Assembly: GCF_001646665.1 (NCBI RefSeq)
Contig: NZ_LWBU01000384.1
Location: 62,001 to 126,000, forward strand
DNA from: Streptomyces noursei
GTDB taxonomy: Bacteria > Actinomycetota > Actinomycetes > Streptomycetales > Streptomycetaceae
Reading direction: 5' to 3'
Length of the DNA stretch: 64,000 bases
Shown here: positions 8,820 to 17,189 of the stretch, one piece after another
How the letters are laid out: every line of letters begins with the position of its first letter
How positions within the stretch are numbered: position 1 is the first letter of the stretch
The notes under the pieces: model-generated
Database searches by the model: none
The model's input: the letters and a program-made list of their open reading frames with translations, nothing else
What the model was told of the DNA's origin: nothing
Made by a program: the position numbers and the translations under genes

Positions 8820-9722
8820 TCAGTGGTCGGGGTGCGTGGCTCGGCGGCTGAGCAGGTCGGTGACCAGGGCGAGCGGGGGCCAGTCCAACCGGCCGTGCCG
8901 GGCCACGGCGTGGGCCCGGAGCACCACGTCGGGCTCGGTCAGGGGCAGGAGCCGCACGCCGGGGAGGAGGGCCGTGTCCTGGGGCAGCAGTCCGACGCCG
9001 AGATGTGCGGTGATCATGCCCTGGACCAGGTCGAGGCTGTCGGCCCGGTGCGTGATGCGGGGCGTGAACCCCGCCATCGAGGCGAGCGTGCGGATGACGG
9101 TCTCATCGGCGTTGTTGCGGGAGTTGACGATCCAGTCGTGCTCGCGGAAGCGGGTGAAGACCTCCGGTGTCGTGGTCGCGCCGCCGGTGTCCGGGTGCGC
9201 GGGTACGCCCAGCCCCCATCGGGCGGTCCAGAGCGGGGTGGCGTGGATCGCGGGGTCACCGGCGGCAGGGGCGAGGTTGTAGTCGTAGGTGAGTGCCAGA
9301 TCGGTCTCGTCCGCGGCCAGCAGAGCCAGCGCCTCCGCCGGTTCGTGTTCGCGGACGAGGACGTGGACCCGGGGGTGGCTCGCGGCCAGCTCGGTGACGA
9401 GCGGCAGGAGGAACGCGCGGATCGCGGTGGCGAACCCGGCGATGCGCACGGTGCCGTTCGGTTCCGCTCCGGGAGCGAGGTCCAGGCGGGCCGCCTCGAC
9501 GGCGGCGAGGATCGCCGTGGCGTGTTCGGTCAGCCTCCGGCCGGCCGGGGTGAGGCGCACCTGCCGCCCGTGCGGTTCGATCAGGGCGGTGCCCATCTCC
9601 CGTGCCAGCACCGAGATCTGCTGCGACACCGTCGACGTCGTCGTGCCCTGCGCCTCGGCCACCGCCCGCATCGACCCGAGCCTGGACAGTTCCACCAGCA
9701 GCAGCAGCCGTCGTGTCTCCAT
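8820..9722 (-). CDS. LysR-family transcriptional regulator
   Basis: 300 residues. An N-terminal winged helix-turn-helix (ELSRLGSMRAVAEAQGTTTSTVSQQISVLAREMG) is followed by a periplasmic-binding-like effector domain. The frame is open upstream to 9794. I chose ATG 9722 because the DNA-binding domain starts directly after it; ATG 9743 is an alternative. It is divergent from an EamA exporter gene starting at 9807, the usual arrangement in which the LysR protein controls its divergent neighbour, so the 85-base gap should hold its operator. The effector is unknown; an amino acid or other small exported compound is a reasonable guess. Confidence 0.9.
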   Translation of the reverse strand: METRRLLLLVELSRLGSMRAVAEAQGTTTSTVSQQISVLAREMGTALIEPHGRQVRLTPAGRRLTEHATAILAAVEAARLDLAPGAEPNGTVRIAGFATAIRAFLLPLVTELAASHPRVHVLVREHEPAEALALLAADETDLALTYDYNLAPAAGDPAIHATPLWTARWGLGVPAHPDTGGATTTPEVFTRFREHDWIVNSRNNADETVIRTLASMAGFTPRITHRADSLDLVQGMITAHLGVGLLPQDTALLPGVRLLPLTEPDVVLRAHAVARHGRLDWPPLALVTDLLSRRATHPDH

Positions 9723-9806
9723 CCCTCCATTGTTCGTGATCATCGAACGGTATGTCCATGATCGGCACGTGGACACGAACGGTGCTGGGGACATCTACTG
9801 GAGCCC

Positions 9807-10715
9807 ATGAGCACGATCGCCCTCCCCGACACGTCCCGCCCCGGCCGCCTGCGCGGTCCCGAGGGCGGAGTCCTCATGGCCCTGGGGTCCATGTCCGGCA
9901 TCCAGCTGGGCCTCGCCCTGTCCGTGACCCTGCTCGACCGGCTCGGTGCCCTGGGCACCGTGGGGCTGCGCCTGGCGTGGGCGGGCCTGCTGCTCCTGCT
10001 CCTGGTGCGGCCGCGCCCCCGCGACTTCGCGCGCCGCGACCTGCTGGCCTGCACGGCCCTGGGGGCGGTGACCGCCGGCATGATGGTGTTCTTCATGCTC
10101 GCGGCCTCCCGCCTGCCGCTCGGCACCGCCAGCGCCCTGGAGTTCCTCGGCCCCCTCGCCGTGTCCCTGTACGGATCCGGGGGCGGGCGCAAGCGCTGGA
10201 CCGCGGCGGCCGCGCTGGGCGTCGTGCTGCTGACCGAGCCCTGGCACGGCGGCGGCGACGCGGTCGGAGTGGGCTTCGCGCTGGCCGCGGCGGCCTGCTG
10301 GGCGGGTTACATCCTCCTGACCCAACGGGTCGGCGACACCGTCACCGGCCTGGGCGGCCTGGCCCTGTCCATGCCCGTCGCCGGCGTCCTCGGCCTTCTC
10401 GTCGCCGCCCCCACCGACCTGGGCCGCGTGACGTGGCAGCTCCTCGCCGTCATGTTGGGCCTGGCCTCGCTGAGCGTCGTCGGACCGTTCATCCTCGAGT
10501 TCCTCGCCCTGCGCCGCCTGACCACCTCGGCCTTCGGCACCCTGATGAGCCTGGAGCCCGCCATCGCCCTCGTCGCGGGCCTGCTCGTGCTCGGCCAGGC
10601 GCCCGGCCTGCTGCCCGCGGCCGGAGTCGTCTTCGTGGTCGTCGCCGGTATCGGGGCGACCCGCACCGGTGCCCGCGCCGGCACGGCACGGCCCCGCGTG
10701 CAGGAGGCGTCGTGA
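9807..10715 (+). CDS. EamA/RhtA-type drug-metabolite exporter
   Basis: 302 residues with ten hydrophobic helices arranged as two EamA repeats (residues ~20-140 and ~150-285). The second repeat has the conserved LEPAIALVAGLLVLGQ segment. This is an inner-membrane DMT-superfamily permease similar to RhtA, which exports amino acids such as threonine and homoserine. The start ATG 9807 is preceded by CTGGAG. It is transcribed away from a LysR regulator and is probably under its control. Confidence 0.88.
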   Translation: MSTIALPDTSRPGRLRGPEGGVLMALGSMSGIQLGLALSVTLLDRLGALGTVGLRLAWAGLLLLLLVRPRPRDFARRDLLACTALGAVTAGMMVFFMLAASRLPLGTASALEFLGPLAVSLYGSGGGRKRWTAAAALGVVLLTEPWHGGGDAVGVGFALAAAACWAGYILLTQRVGDTVTGLGGLALSMPVAGVLGLLVAAPTDLGRVTWQLLAVMLGLASLSVVGPFILEFLALRRLTTSAFGTLMSLEPAIALVAGLLVLGQAPGLLPAAGVVFVVVAGIGATRTGARAGTARPRVQEAS

Positions 10716-10730
10716 GCGTCGCCGGTACGG

Positions 10731-10997
10731 TCACACCTCGTTGAAGCCGCGGGACGGGTCGTAGATGTCCAGCTCGATGAAGACCACGAAGAAGGCCGTG
10801 ACGACGTAGTGCACCGTCACGCGATCCTCCCACGCCGCACGCGTGACCGTGTCGTTCGTGTAGGCGAGGTGACTGTCGGCGCCCTCGGGATCGGCGGTGA
10901 TCCTGTCGACGAGACGCTGGAACCTCTCGCGGTCATCGATCGGCATGTATGCGCGGAAGCGCGCAACCTGTTCGGTGAACTGCACACGTCTCTTCAT
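10731..10997 (-). CDS. Small protein, possibly RelE/ParE-like
   Basis: 88 residues, starting MKRRVQFTEQVARFRAYMP and ending DIYDPSRGF. The size, the opening beta strand with conserved Arg, and the hydrophobic C-terminal strands (VHYVVTAFFVVFIELDIYD) resemble RelE/ParE-type ribonuclease or gyrase toxins. No antitoxin-sized gene lies directly upstream on the same strand, so a toxin role is not supported by context. It is convergent with the EamA gene, with only 15 bases between their ends. A related non-toxin small protein is equally possible. Confidence 0.55.
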   Translation of the reverse strand: MKRRVQFTEQVARFRAYMPIDDRERFQRLVDRITADPEGADSHLAYTNDTVTRAAWEDRVTVHYVVTAFFVVFIELDIYDPSRGFNEV

Positions 10998-11196
10998 CGG
11001 AGGCAGAGCCTAGGGACAAGGCGGCACCCCTCGCAGGGAATATCGGCGCCCGCGTAATCGGCCGGCGGTTCACCGAGTGGCCGTCCCTGCGGGAGACCTG
11101 ACGGGGCGCAGCCACCCGGCGGGTGTCGGCCGTCCCGCTCGCGCCGCGGGGGCAAGGGATCGGTGCGGCCGCGACCCGCACGGGTACAAGGGCACC

Positions 11197-11490
11197 ATGG
11201 ACAGCTCTTCCTGGCTCGTGGTGGCCGTGGTTCTCGCTCTCGTCGTGGCCGTGTGCGCGGCGGTTCTGCTCGTACGGGTCTTCCGGGCCCGCCGGCTGCT
11301 GCTGGACGCCGGGGTGCCGTTGCAGTCGAAGGCCCTGTTCTGGGCGGCCGTGGTCTACACGGTGTCGCCGGTCGACCTGATCCCGGACCCGGTCTACCTG
11401 GACGACGTCGGTGTCCTGCTTGTGGCGCTGCGGGCGCTGCACGCGGCCGCGGCGAGGAGCGGGGCGGACCGTAAGGAGCTGCCGTACTGA
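11197..11490 (+). CDS. DUF1232 (YkvA-like) small membrane protein
   Basis: 97 residues. One N-terminal membrane helix (LVVAVVLALVVAVCAAVLLV) is followed by a DUF1232/YkvA domain with its hallmark VVYTVSPVDLIPD. The function is unknown; family members are small membrane proteins. I chose ATG 11197 because the hydrophobic helix starts right after it and AAGGG lies just upstream. The open frame back to 11077 is arginine/glycine-rich and unlikely to be coding. Confidence 0.75.
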   Translation: MDSSSWLVVAVVLALVVAVCAAVLLVRVFRARRLLLDAGVPLQSKALFWAAVVYTVSPVDLIPDPVYLDDVGVLLVALRALHAAAARSGADRKELPY

Positions 11491-12096
11491 AGAGCCGGCT
11501 CCGCGCCTGCGGCCGTGTGCGCCGCTGCTCCCGTCCCTGACGATGACCCGTTCGCCGGGGAAGGGACGGCGCGGGCCCACACGATCCCCCTTGGCGCGGC
11601 GGCTGCGGCCGGGAGGGGAACGCCGGCCGCGGGTCCGACGGTCCACCACAGAGGCCGCCGCCCCCGCGGGGCGCCGTTGACAGGAAGCCGCCGCACCCGG
11701 TGGGCCGAGCCGGCGCAACGAGCCTTCGCGGGACGGGGTTCGACCACGGTCGCCTCCAGGGGTCCGCGGAGGGCCCGCCGCCGAAGAGCGTCACCGCCCC
11801 GGTCGCACGACAGCACGTCGGCCGGGGCCGCGGCGCAACGGCACAGGGGGCGGCGGCTGCGGTCGCCGTCACCCCGGACGCACGCAAGCGTGCCTTCCCG
11901 GACGGCGGGGGCCCGTCTGTCCGGAACGCCTCCCTCCCCCCACGCGCCGCGCGTCCGTCACCGCACGTCGAAGGCCCGGCGAGGCCACGGCCCGCACTGC
12001 CGTGACGTTCCGTCCATGGCTCGAAATACGTTTGCCCGCGGAAAAGGCCCCTCTCATACCCCGTCCGGCCGGGAGTATGACCAACCGTTCGGGCGG
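11491..12096. other. Non-coding gap upstream of the lasso operon
   Basis: About 600 bases with open frames on both strands but no ribosome site, recognisable domain or Streptomyces-like codon pattern. I see no convincing gene. The distal end leads into the lasso promoter region described separately. Confidence 0.5.
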
Positions 12097-12113
12097 ACGT
12101 GCAACATGCACGT
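12097..12113. promoter_or_regulatory. 17-bp palindrome, candidate operator of the lasso operon
   Basis: ACGTGCAACATGCACGT: two perfect 7-base arms around a 3-base centre. It lies about 55 bases upstream of the proposed -35 box of the lasso peptide promoter. Its size and symmetry suit a dimeric DNA-binding protein. The regulator is unknown. Confidence 0.5.
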
Positions 12114-12167
12114 GGAACGCGGAGAAACGGCCGTGGGGGCGGGGTGGCGATTGGCTTGTGTGCGCCG

Positions 12168-12196
12168 TTGCTCGAGGAAATGCCGGCGCCTAGCTT
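12168..12196 (+). promoter_or_regulatory. Candidate promoter of the lasso operon
   Basis: TTGCTC (12168-12173) and TAGCTT (12191-12196) with a 17-base spacer match the vegetative (HrdB-type) promoter layout. They lie about 100 bases ahead of the precursor start codon. Inferred by eye, with no mapped start. Confidence 0.5.
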
Positions 12197-12297
12197 TGTG
12201 CACTGCGTCGGCGGCGCCCTGGCGGATCAGGAAGGGCCGCCGGCTCACGCATGAAGCACCATCAGCCCTGCTCAACCCACGACGAAAGGGTATGACG

Positions 12298-12405
12298 ATG
12301 GCTTACGAGCGTCCCACGCTCACGAAGGTCGGCGACTTCCAGAAGGTCACCGGTCTGGCCGGCACGGGCAGCCCCGACCTGCTGGGCGGCCACAGCCTGC
12401 TGTGA
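12298..12405 (+). CDS. Lasso peptide precursor (lagmysin-like)
   Basis: 35 residues, starting MAYERPTLTKVGDF. GAAAGGG (12284-12290) fits the ATG at 12298 better than the in-frame ATG at 12292. The leader has the YxxPxLxxxG recognition motif (Y3, P6, L8, G12) and the conserved Thr at position -2 (T18). Cleavage after G19 gives the core LAGTGSPDLLGGHSLL. Asp8 of the core can form an 8-residue macrolactam with the Leu1 amine, making a class II lasso peptide (no Cys). From memory the core differs from lagmysin (LAGQGSPDLLGGHSLL) only by Gln4 to Thr. The cyclase, RRE, protease and exporter genes follow. Confidence 0.92.
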   Translation: MAYERPTLTKVGDFQKVTGLAGTGSPDLLGGHSLL

Positions 12406-12427
12406 TCCGGCCCATCCCTCGCCCCGC

Positions 12428-12455
12428 GGACGGGCCGGCAACTGACGGCCCGTCC
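12428..12455 (+). terminator. Hairpin between lasso precursor and cyclase genes
   Basis: Perfect 10-bp stem (GGACGGGCCG / CGGCCCGTCC) with an 8-base loop, 22 bases after the precursor stop and without a U-tract. It probably acts as a partial terminator or mRNA stabiliser that makes precursor message more abundant than enzyme message, a common layout in lasso operons. Confidence 0.6.
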
Positions 12456-12550
12456 TGAGGGGACCCGGATCCGGAGCGTGGGCGGCGTGTTCGCGCCGCC
12501 CACGCTCGTCCCCGTACCGCTGGCACGCATCGACCTAGAGGGGCCTGTGC

Positions 12551-14431
12551 ATGACGACCGGCACGCCATTTCCCACAGGGGCCAGTTGGTTCCTGGTCCT
12601 CCCGGACACCGACGCCGTGGCGAGCCTGGCCGCGCGGGCCGGGTCGGGTGCGGTGCAGGAGATCCGGCACGCCTCGGGCCGGCCCTGGCTGCTGGGGCGC
12701 TGGCCGGCGCGCGGCATGACCACGGCCGTGTGCGGACGGACCCGGCTGTGCGTGCTGGGACAGCACGCGGTGACGGAGCGGGAAGCGGAGCGCGCGGCGG
12801 GCGGCGGGTCCCCCGAGGCGGCCGAGCGGCTCGCCCGTACCTGGCCCGGCAGTCACCATCTGCTCGCGAGTTTCGACGGCGACGTCCTGGTCCGCGGCAC
12901 CGTCAGCGGCGTGCGCAGCCTTTTCGTGGCACCGGCACGCGGCGCGCACGGCGCGTACGTCGCCGGTGACCGCGCCGACGTCCTGGCCGACCTGGCCGGG
13001 GCGGAGCCGGACGAGGGCCGGCTGGCCGTCCAGCTGCTCAGCCCCGGCATCCTGCATCCCCTGACCGCGCAGACCGTCTGGCGCGGCGTCGACGTCGTGC
13101 CCGGCGACCACCGCCTCAGGCTCGACCACGACGGGCACGTCCGTACGAGCCGGTGCTGGTCGCCGCCGCCGGCCGAGCTGTCCCTGGCCGAGGGCGCCGG
13201 GCTGGTCCGCGACCGGCTGGCCGACGCGGTCGCGGTGCGCGTAGCGGACGGGGCACCGGTCAGTGCCGATCTCGGCGGGGTGGACTCCACCGCGGTGGTG
13301 TGCACCGCGGTCCGCTCGGGAGCCGAGGTCGTCGCGTACACCGCCGCCATCCACGACGTCCTGGGGGACGACGTCACCTACGCGCGGCGCACGGCGGAGG
13401 CGCTGCACCCGCCGAACGCGCTGGAACACCATGTGGTGCCGGCGACCGCCGTGCCCCTGACCTTCGACGGCGTGCACGAACTCGAGGACGACCTCGACAC
13501 CCCGTCGATGTACTCCGTCAACCGCCACCGGCGCATGTACATCATCGAACGGGCCGCGGAGCGCGGCTCCTCGGTGCACCTGAGCGGGATGGGCGGGGAC
13601 GAGCTGTTCGCCGGTGCCGGCGCCCATGTCCACGGTCTGCTGCGCCGGCACCCCCGTACGGGATGGCGGCACGCCCGCGGGTTCGTGTCCAGGCACCGGT
13701 GGTCGCGCCGGACGGCGGTGCGGCAGCTGCTCGACGGCCGCTCGTACGGGGCCTGGCTGCGGCAGGTGGCCCGCGACCTCACCCTGCCGCAGCCGCCCAT
13801 GTCGGTGCCCCTCTTCGAGTGGGGCACCCCGCCACGGCTCCCCCCGTGGGCCACCGGCCGGGCCGTGGAGGCCGTGCGGGATCTCATCCGTGCGCAGGCG
13901 CCGGAGGCTCAGGCGCTGGGCGACGGGCACGGTGTGCACCGCGAGCTGGTGACGATACGCACCCTCGCCCGCTTCGCCCGGCACGTCCAGCAGATGTCCG
14001 AGCCCCTGGGCGTCACCTTCGCCTCCCCGTACTACGACGACCTCCTCATCGAGGCGGCGCTCGCCGTCCGCCCGGAGGAACGGGTCACCCCCTGGCGGTA
14101 CAAGCCGCTGATCGAGGAGGCCATGCGGGGCGTCGTGCCCGACGTCAGCCGTCTGCGGACCACCAAGGCACACGCGGCCTTCGAGGAGGAGACCGGGCTG
14201 CGCAGGCACCGGTCGTCGCTGCTCGCCCTGTGGGACGACGCCCGACTGCGGCGCCTCGGCCTCATCGACGTGGAGACCCTGCGCGAATGGTGCCGCCGTC
14301 CCCTCGCCGCCGACCTGGAGAGCGCGCTCCTGCACGCCACCGTCGGCTGCGAGGTCTGGCTGCGCTCCAGGGAGGAATCCGCCGGCCGGAGGGGCCGGCC
14401 CCGAACCGACATGGGAGGCATCCCGGCATGA
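12551..14431 (+). CDS. Lasso peptide macrolactam synthetase (asparagine-synthase-like C protein)
   Basis: 626 residues. An N-terminal glutaminase-like domain has no nucleophilic Cys at position 2 (MTTGTPFP). It is followed by an Asn-synthase domain with the ATP pyrophosphatase region SADLGGVDST (a variant of SGGxDS in which Leu replaces Ser) and SGMGGDELFAG. The enzyme adenylates the core Asp8 side chain and closes the ring onto Leu1. It lies 145 bases after the precursor gene and overlaps the next gene by four bases (ATGA). The length is usual for actinobacterial C proteins. Confidence 0.92.
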   Translation: MTTGTPFPTGASWFLVLPDTDAVASLAARAGSGAVQEIRHASGRPWLLGRWPARGMTTAVCGRTRLCVLGQHAVTEREAERAAGGGSPEAAERLARTWPGSHHLLASFDGDVLVRGTVSGVRSLFVAPARGAHGAYVAGDRADVLADLAGAEPDEGRLAVQLLSPGILHPLTAQTVWRGVDVVPGDHRLRLDHDGHVRTSRCWSPPPAELSLAEGAGLVRDRLADAVAVRVADGAPVSADLGGVDSTAVVCTAVRSGAEVVAYTAAIHDVLGDDVTYARRTAEALHPPNALEHHVVPATAVPLTFDGVHELEDDLDTPSMYSVNRHRRMYIIERAAERGSSVHLSGMGGDELFAGAGAHVHGLLRRHPRTGWRHARGFVSRHRWSRRTAVRQLLDGRSYGAWLRQVARDLTLPQPPMSVPLFEWGTPPRLPPWATGRAVEAVRDLIRAQAPEAQALGDGHGVHRELVTIRTLARFARHVQQMSEPLGVTFASPYYDDLLIEAALAVRPEERVTPWRYKPLIEEAMRGVVPDVSRLRTTKAHAAFEEETGLRRHRSSLLALWDDARLRRLGLIDVETLREWCRRPLAADLESALLHATVGCEVWLRSREESAGRRGRPRTDMGGIPA

Positions 14432-14685
14432 CGATGAACCTGCGGCCCGGCGTGGTGACGGCCGACACCGAATACGGTATGGCCCTGCTCGATCAGAGCA
14501 GCGGCGAGTACTACACCCTCAACCCCACCGCCGCCCTCATCGTGCGCACCCTCCTCGAGGGCACGAGCACCGAACAGGCGGTGACGGCACTCACCGACAC
14601 GTACGACGTGAGCGCCGAACAGGTCGAGGAGGACATCGCCCGCATCCTGGAGGAACTGCGGGCCGCCCGGCTGCTGACCGCCTGA
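14428..14685 (+). CDS. Lasso peptide RRE protein (PqqD-like, B1)
   Basis: 85 residues with the PqqD/RRE fold pattern: an N-terminal beta hairpin (MALLDQSSGEYYTLNPTAAL) and C-terminal helices (VEEDIARILEELRAARLL). It binds the YxxP motif of the leader and delivers the precursor to the B2 protease. ATG 14428 overlaps the cyclase stop (ATGA), so the two are translationally coupled. Confidence 0.9.
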   Translation: MTMNLRPGVVTADTEYGMALLDQSSGEYYTLNPTAALIVRTLLEGTSTEQAVTALTDTYDVSAEQVEEDIARILEELRAARLLTA

Positions 14686-14740
14686 TACCCCGACCGCGTC
14701 CGCACCGTGCCCGCAGCCACCGTGTCCGAAGGGTGAAGCA

Positions 14741-15157
14741 GTGTCCACCTCGCAAGTCATGCCGCACGACCCGCGGTCGGTCCCCCTCGGCGCGCGGCTG
14801 GTGACCCGGCTGGTCGTCCTCTGCGCCCACGTCCTGGCCCGCCGGCCCCCGGCCCGTATCCGCGGCGTACTGCAGCGGCTGCGCAAGGGCGCGCGACCGG
14901 CGACGCTCGCCGAGGCCACCCGCGCCCGCGACACCGTCCTGGCCGTCAGCCTGTCGGCGGGAGGGCAACAGGGGTGCCTCCCCCGGTCGCTGGCCACCGT
15001 GCTGCTGTGCCGCCTGCGCGGTCAGTGGCCGACCTGGTGCGTCGGGGTGCGCACCCAGCCGCCGTTCGCCGCGCACGCCTGGGTGGAGGCGGAGGGGGTC
15101 CTCGTCGGCGAGGGAGCACCGGCCGACTACTTCCAGCGGTTCTTCATGGTGGACTGA
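14741..15157 (+). CDS. Lasso peptide leader peptidase (transglutaminase-like, B2)
   Basis: 138 residues, GTG start. It is a bacterial transglutaminase-like cysteine protease with the catalytic Cys in GGQQGCLPRSLA, His in AHAWVEAEG and the acidic third residue following. It removes the 19-residue leader after the Gly at -1. It lies between the RRE gene and the exporter gene, 55 bases after the former. Stand-alone B1 and B2 proteins are typical of actinobacterial lasso clusters. Confidence 0.92.
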   Translation: MSTSQVMPHDPRSVPLGARLVTRLVVLCAHVLARRPPARIRGVLQRLRKGARPATLAEATRARDTVLAVSLSAGGQQGCLPRSLATVLLCRLRGQWPTWCVGVRTQPPFAAHAWVEAEGVLVGEGAPADYFQRFFMVD

Positions 15158-15163
15158 GCGCCG

Positions 15164-17125
15164 GTGGCCTCCTCCCCCTCGTTCGCGGAGCCTCCCCCGG
15201 GACCGCCCGCGCCCGGGCGGACGGTCCGCCGCCCGAAGCCGCCGGCCGCCACCGGGGACCGCCCGTCCGGCGGACCGGAGGCCGCCGGGAGCGCTTCCGC
15301 CCCGGAGCCCACGACGGGCCACGCTCCGGGTCGCGCCCCGGCGTCCGCCGCTGGTTCCGGTCCCGGCGGCGGGCCCGGCGCGTCCGTGCGCGACGCCCGG
15401 GCACGCCCCTGGATCGTGCTGTCCCACCTGAGGCCGCACGGCTCCGGCATCGTCCTCGGCAGCGCGCTGTCGCTGGCCGGGAGCCTGCTGGCACTCGCGC
15501 AACCGCTGGTGGTCAAGCGGATGGTGGACGCGCTGGGCGACGGCCGGCCCGCCCTGGGCGCACTGGCCGTGCTCAGTGCCCTGGTCGTGGTGGGCGCCGC
15601 GACCGCCGCGCTGGGGCAGTACGTGCTGGAACGCACCGCGGAGTCGGTCGCGTGCACGGCGCGTCGGCGCCTGTCGGAGCGCCTCCTGCGGCTGCGGCTG
15701 GCCGAGCTGACCGGCACCGAGCCCGGTGAGCTGATCTCCCGGGTGACGTCGGACACCACGGTGCTGCGGCAGGTCGCCACGCGCTCGATCGCCTCCGCGG
15801 GCAGCGGCCTGCTGGTCGTGCTGGCGGCGCTGGTGCTCATGGCGCTGCTGGATCCGGTGCTGCTGAGCATCATGCTGGCCACGATCGCGCTGACCGGTGC
15901 GACCGTCGCCGCGGCCGTGCCGCCCATCGCCCGGGCCGCCCGCCAGACCCAGGAGGCGGTCGGCCGCATGGGCTCCCGGCTCGAACGCACCCTGGGCGCC
16001 CTGCGCACCGTCAAGGCGGCCGGTGCGGAGGGCCGGGAGACGGCCGGTCTGCACCGAGCGGCCGAGGACGCCCGTCGCGCCGGCACCCGGGCCGCCGGGT
16101 GGCAGGCGCTGTCGGCCACCACCTCCACCGTCGCCGTGCAACTGTCCTTCCTCGTCGTCCTGGGCGTGGGGGGCGCGCGCGTGGCGACCGGCACGATCAC
16201 CGTATCGACCCTCATCGCCTTCCTCCTCTACGTCTTCGCCCTCACCCCCCGGATCGGGCAGCTCGTCGAGTCGGTCGGCCTGTTGCAGACCGGATCGGCC
16301 GCCGCCGCGCGTATCGACGAGGTGCATGCCATGGGCACCGAGCCGGTCGGCCTCCCGGCCGGGGCCCCGGTCCTCCCGCAGGAGCCGCACCCGCCGGCGC
16401 GCGTCACCTTCCAGGGGGTGCGCTTCTCCTACGGCCCCGGCGCCCCGCCCGTGCACGAGGACCTGACCTTCGAGGTGCCGCCGAGGACCACCACCGCCCT
16501 GGTCGGACCGTCCGGAGCGGGCAAGACCACCGTCTTCTCCCTGCTGGAACGTTTCTACCGGCCAGACCGGGGCCGCATCCTCCTCGACGGGGAGGACATC
16601 GCGGACCGCCCCCTGACCCGCCTGCGCGCGCTCATCGGTTACGTCGAGCAGGACGCGCCGATCCTCTCCGGCACCCTGCGGGACAACCTCCTCCTGAACG
16701 CCCCGGAAGCCGACGAGGCGCAGGTGTACGACATCCTCCGCCGCACGCGCCTGGACTCGCTCGTGGCACGTCTGCCCGACGGCCTCGACACCCCGGTCGG
16801 GCACCGCGGGAGCACCCTGTCCGGTGGTGAACGGCAGAGGGTGGCCATCGCGCGCGCCCTCCTGCGCCGTCCCCGGCTCCTCCTGCTGGACGAGGCGACC
16901 TCGCAGCTCGACGCCGCCAATGAAGCGGCGCTGCACGAGACCCTCGCGGACGTCGGCCGCACCACCACGGTCATGGTGATCGCCCACCGGCTGTCGACGG
17001 TCACCCGGGCCGACCAGATCCTGCTGCTGGAATCCGGGCGGGTCCGGGCCGCCGGCACCCACGAGCGACTGCTCGCGACCGACGCCCTCTACCGCGGGCT
17101 GGCGGCGGGGCAACACCTGGTCTGA
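15164..17125 (+). CDS. ABC exporter of the lasso peptide (fused TMD-NBD)
   Basis: 653 residues from GTG 15164. The first ~80 residues are Pro/Gly/Ala-rich. Six membrane helices follow (~90-370), then an ATPase domain with Walker A GPSGAGKTT, signature LSGGERQRVAIARALL, Walker B LLLLDEATS and the H-loop IAHRLSTV. It is a type I exporter half-transporter, probably acting as a homodimer to secrete the mature lasso peptide and give self-protection. GTG 15386 is an alternative start that would remove the low-complexity extension. The gene sits 6 bases after the B2 gene and ends at a strong hairpin. Confidence 0.9.
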   Translation: MASSPSFAEPPPGPPAPGRTVRRPKPPAATGDRPSGGPEAAGSASAPEPTTGHAPGRAPASAAGSGPGGGPGASVRDARARPWIVLSHLRPHGSGIVLGSALSLAGSLLALAQPLVVKRMVDALGDGRPALGALAVLSALVVVGAATAALGQYVLERTAESVACTARRRLSERLLRLRLAELTGTEPGELISRVTSDTTVLRQVATRSIASAGSGLLVVLAALVLMALLDPVLLSIMLATIALTGATVAAAVPPIARAARQTQEAVGRMGSRLERTLGALRTVKAAGAEGRETAGLHRAAEDARRAGTRAAGWQALSATTSTVAVQLSFLVVLGVGGARVATGTITVSTLIAFLLYVFALTPRIGQLVESVGLLQTGSAAAARIDEVHAMGTEPVGLPAGAPVLPQEPHPPARVTFQGVRFSYGPGAPPVHEDLTFEVPPRTTTALVGPSGAGKTTVFSLLERFYRPDRGRILLDGEDIADRPLTRLRALIGYVEQDAPILSGTLRDNLLLNAPEADEAQVYDILRRTRLDSLVARLPDGLDTPVGHRGSTLSGGERQRVAIARALLRRPRLLLLDEATSQLDAANEAALHETLADVGRTTTVMVIAHRLSTVTRADQILLLESGRVRAAGTHERLLATDALYRGLAAGQHLV

Positions 17126-17136
17126 GGCGCGGAAGG

Positions 17137-17168
17137 CCCCCCGGCCGGCGCGGCCGCCGGCCGGGGGG
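17137..17168. terminator. Bidirectional terminator hairpin
   Basis: Perfect 13-bp stem CCCCCCGGCCGGC / GCCGGCCGGGGGG with a 6-base loop, lying between the convergent ends of the ABC exporter gene (17125) and the small secreted-protein gene (17190). It closes the lasso operon. Confidence 0.85.
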
Positions 17169-17189
17169 TGGATCCTTCCGGCGCCGCCG

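Noticed and set aside
10731..10997. Toxin-antitoxin pair
   Set aside because: Only a weak RelE/ParE resemblance, and no antitoxin gene directly beside it.
12355..12402. Lasso core starting at Gly19 with a 9-residue ring
   Set aside because: The conserved Thr must be at -2, which puts the cut after Gly19 and gives Leu1-Asp8, as in lagmysin.
11515..12405. 296-codon frame ending in the lasso precursor
   Set aside because: Only the last 35 codons have a ribosome site and protein-like sequence. The rest is Arg/Pro filler crossing the promoter.
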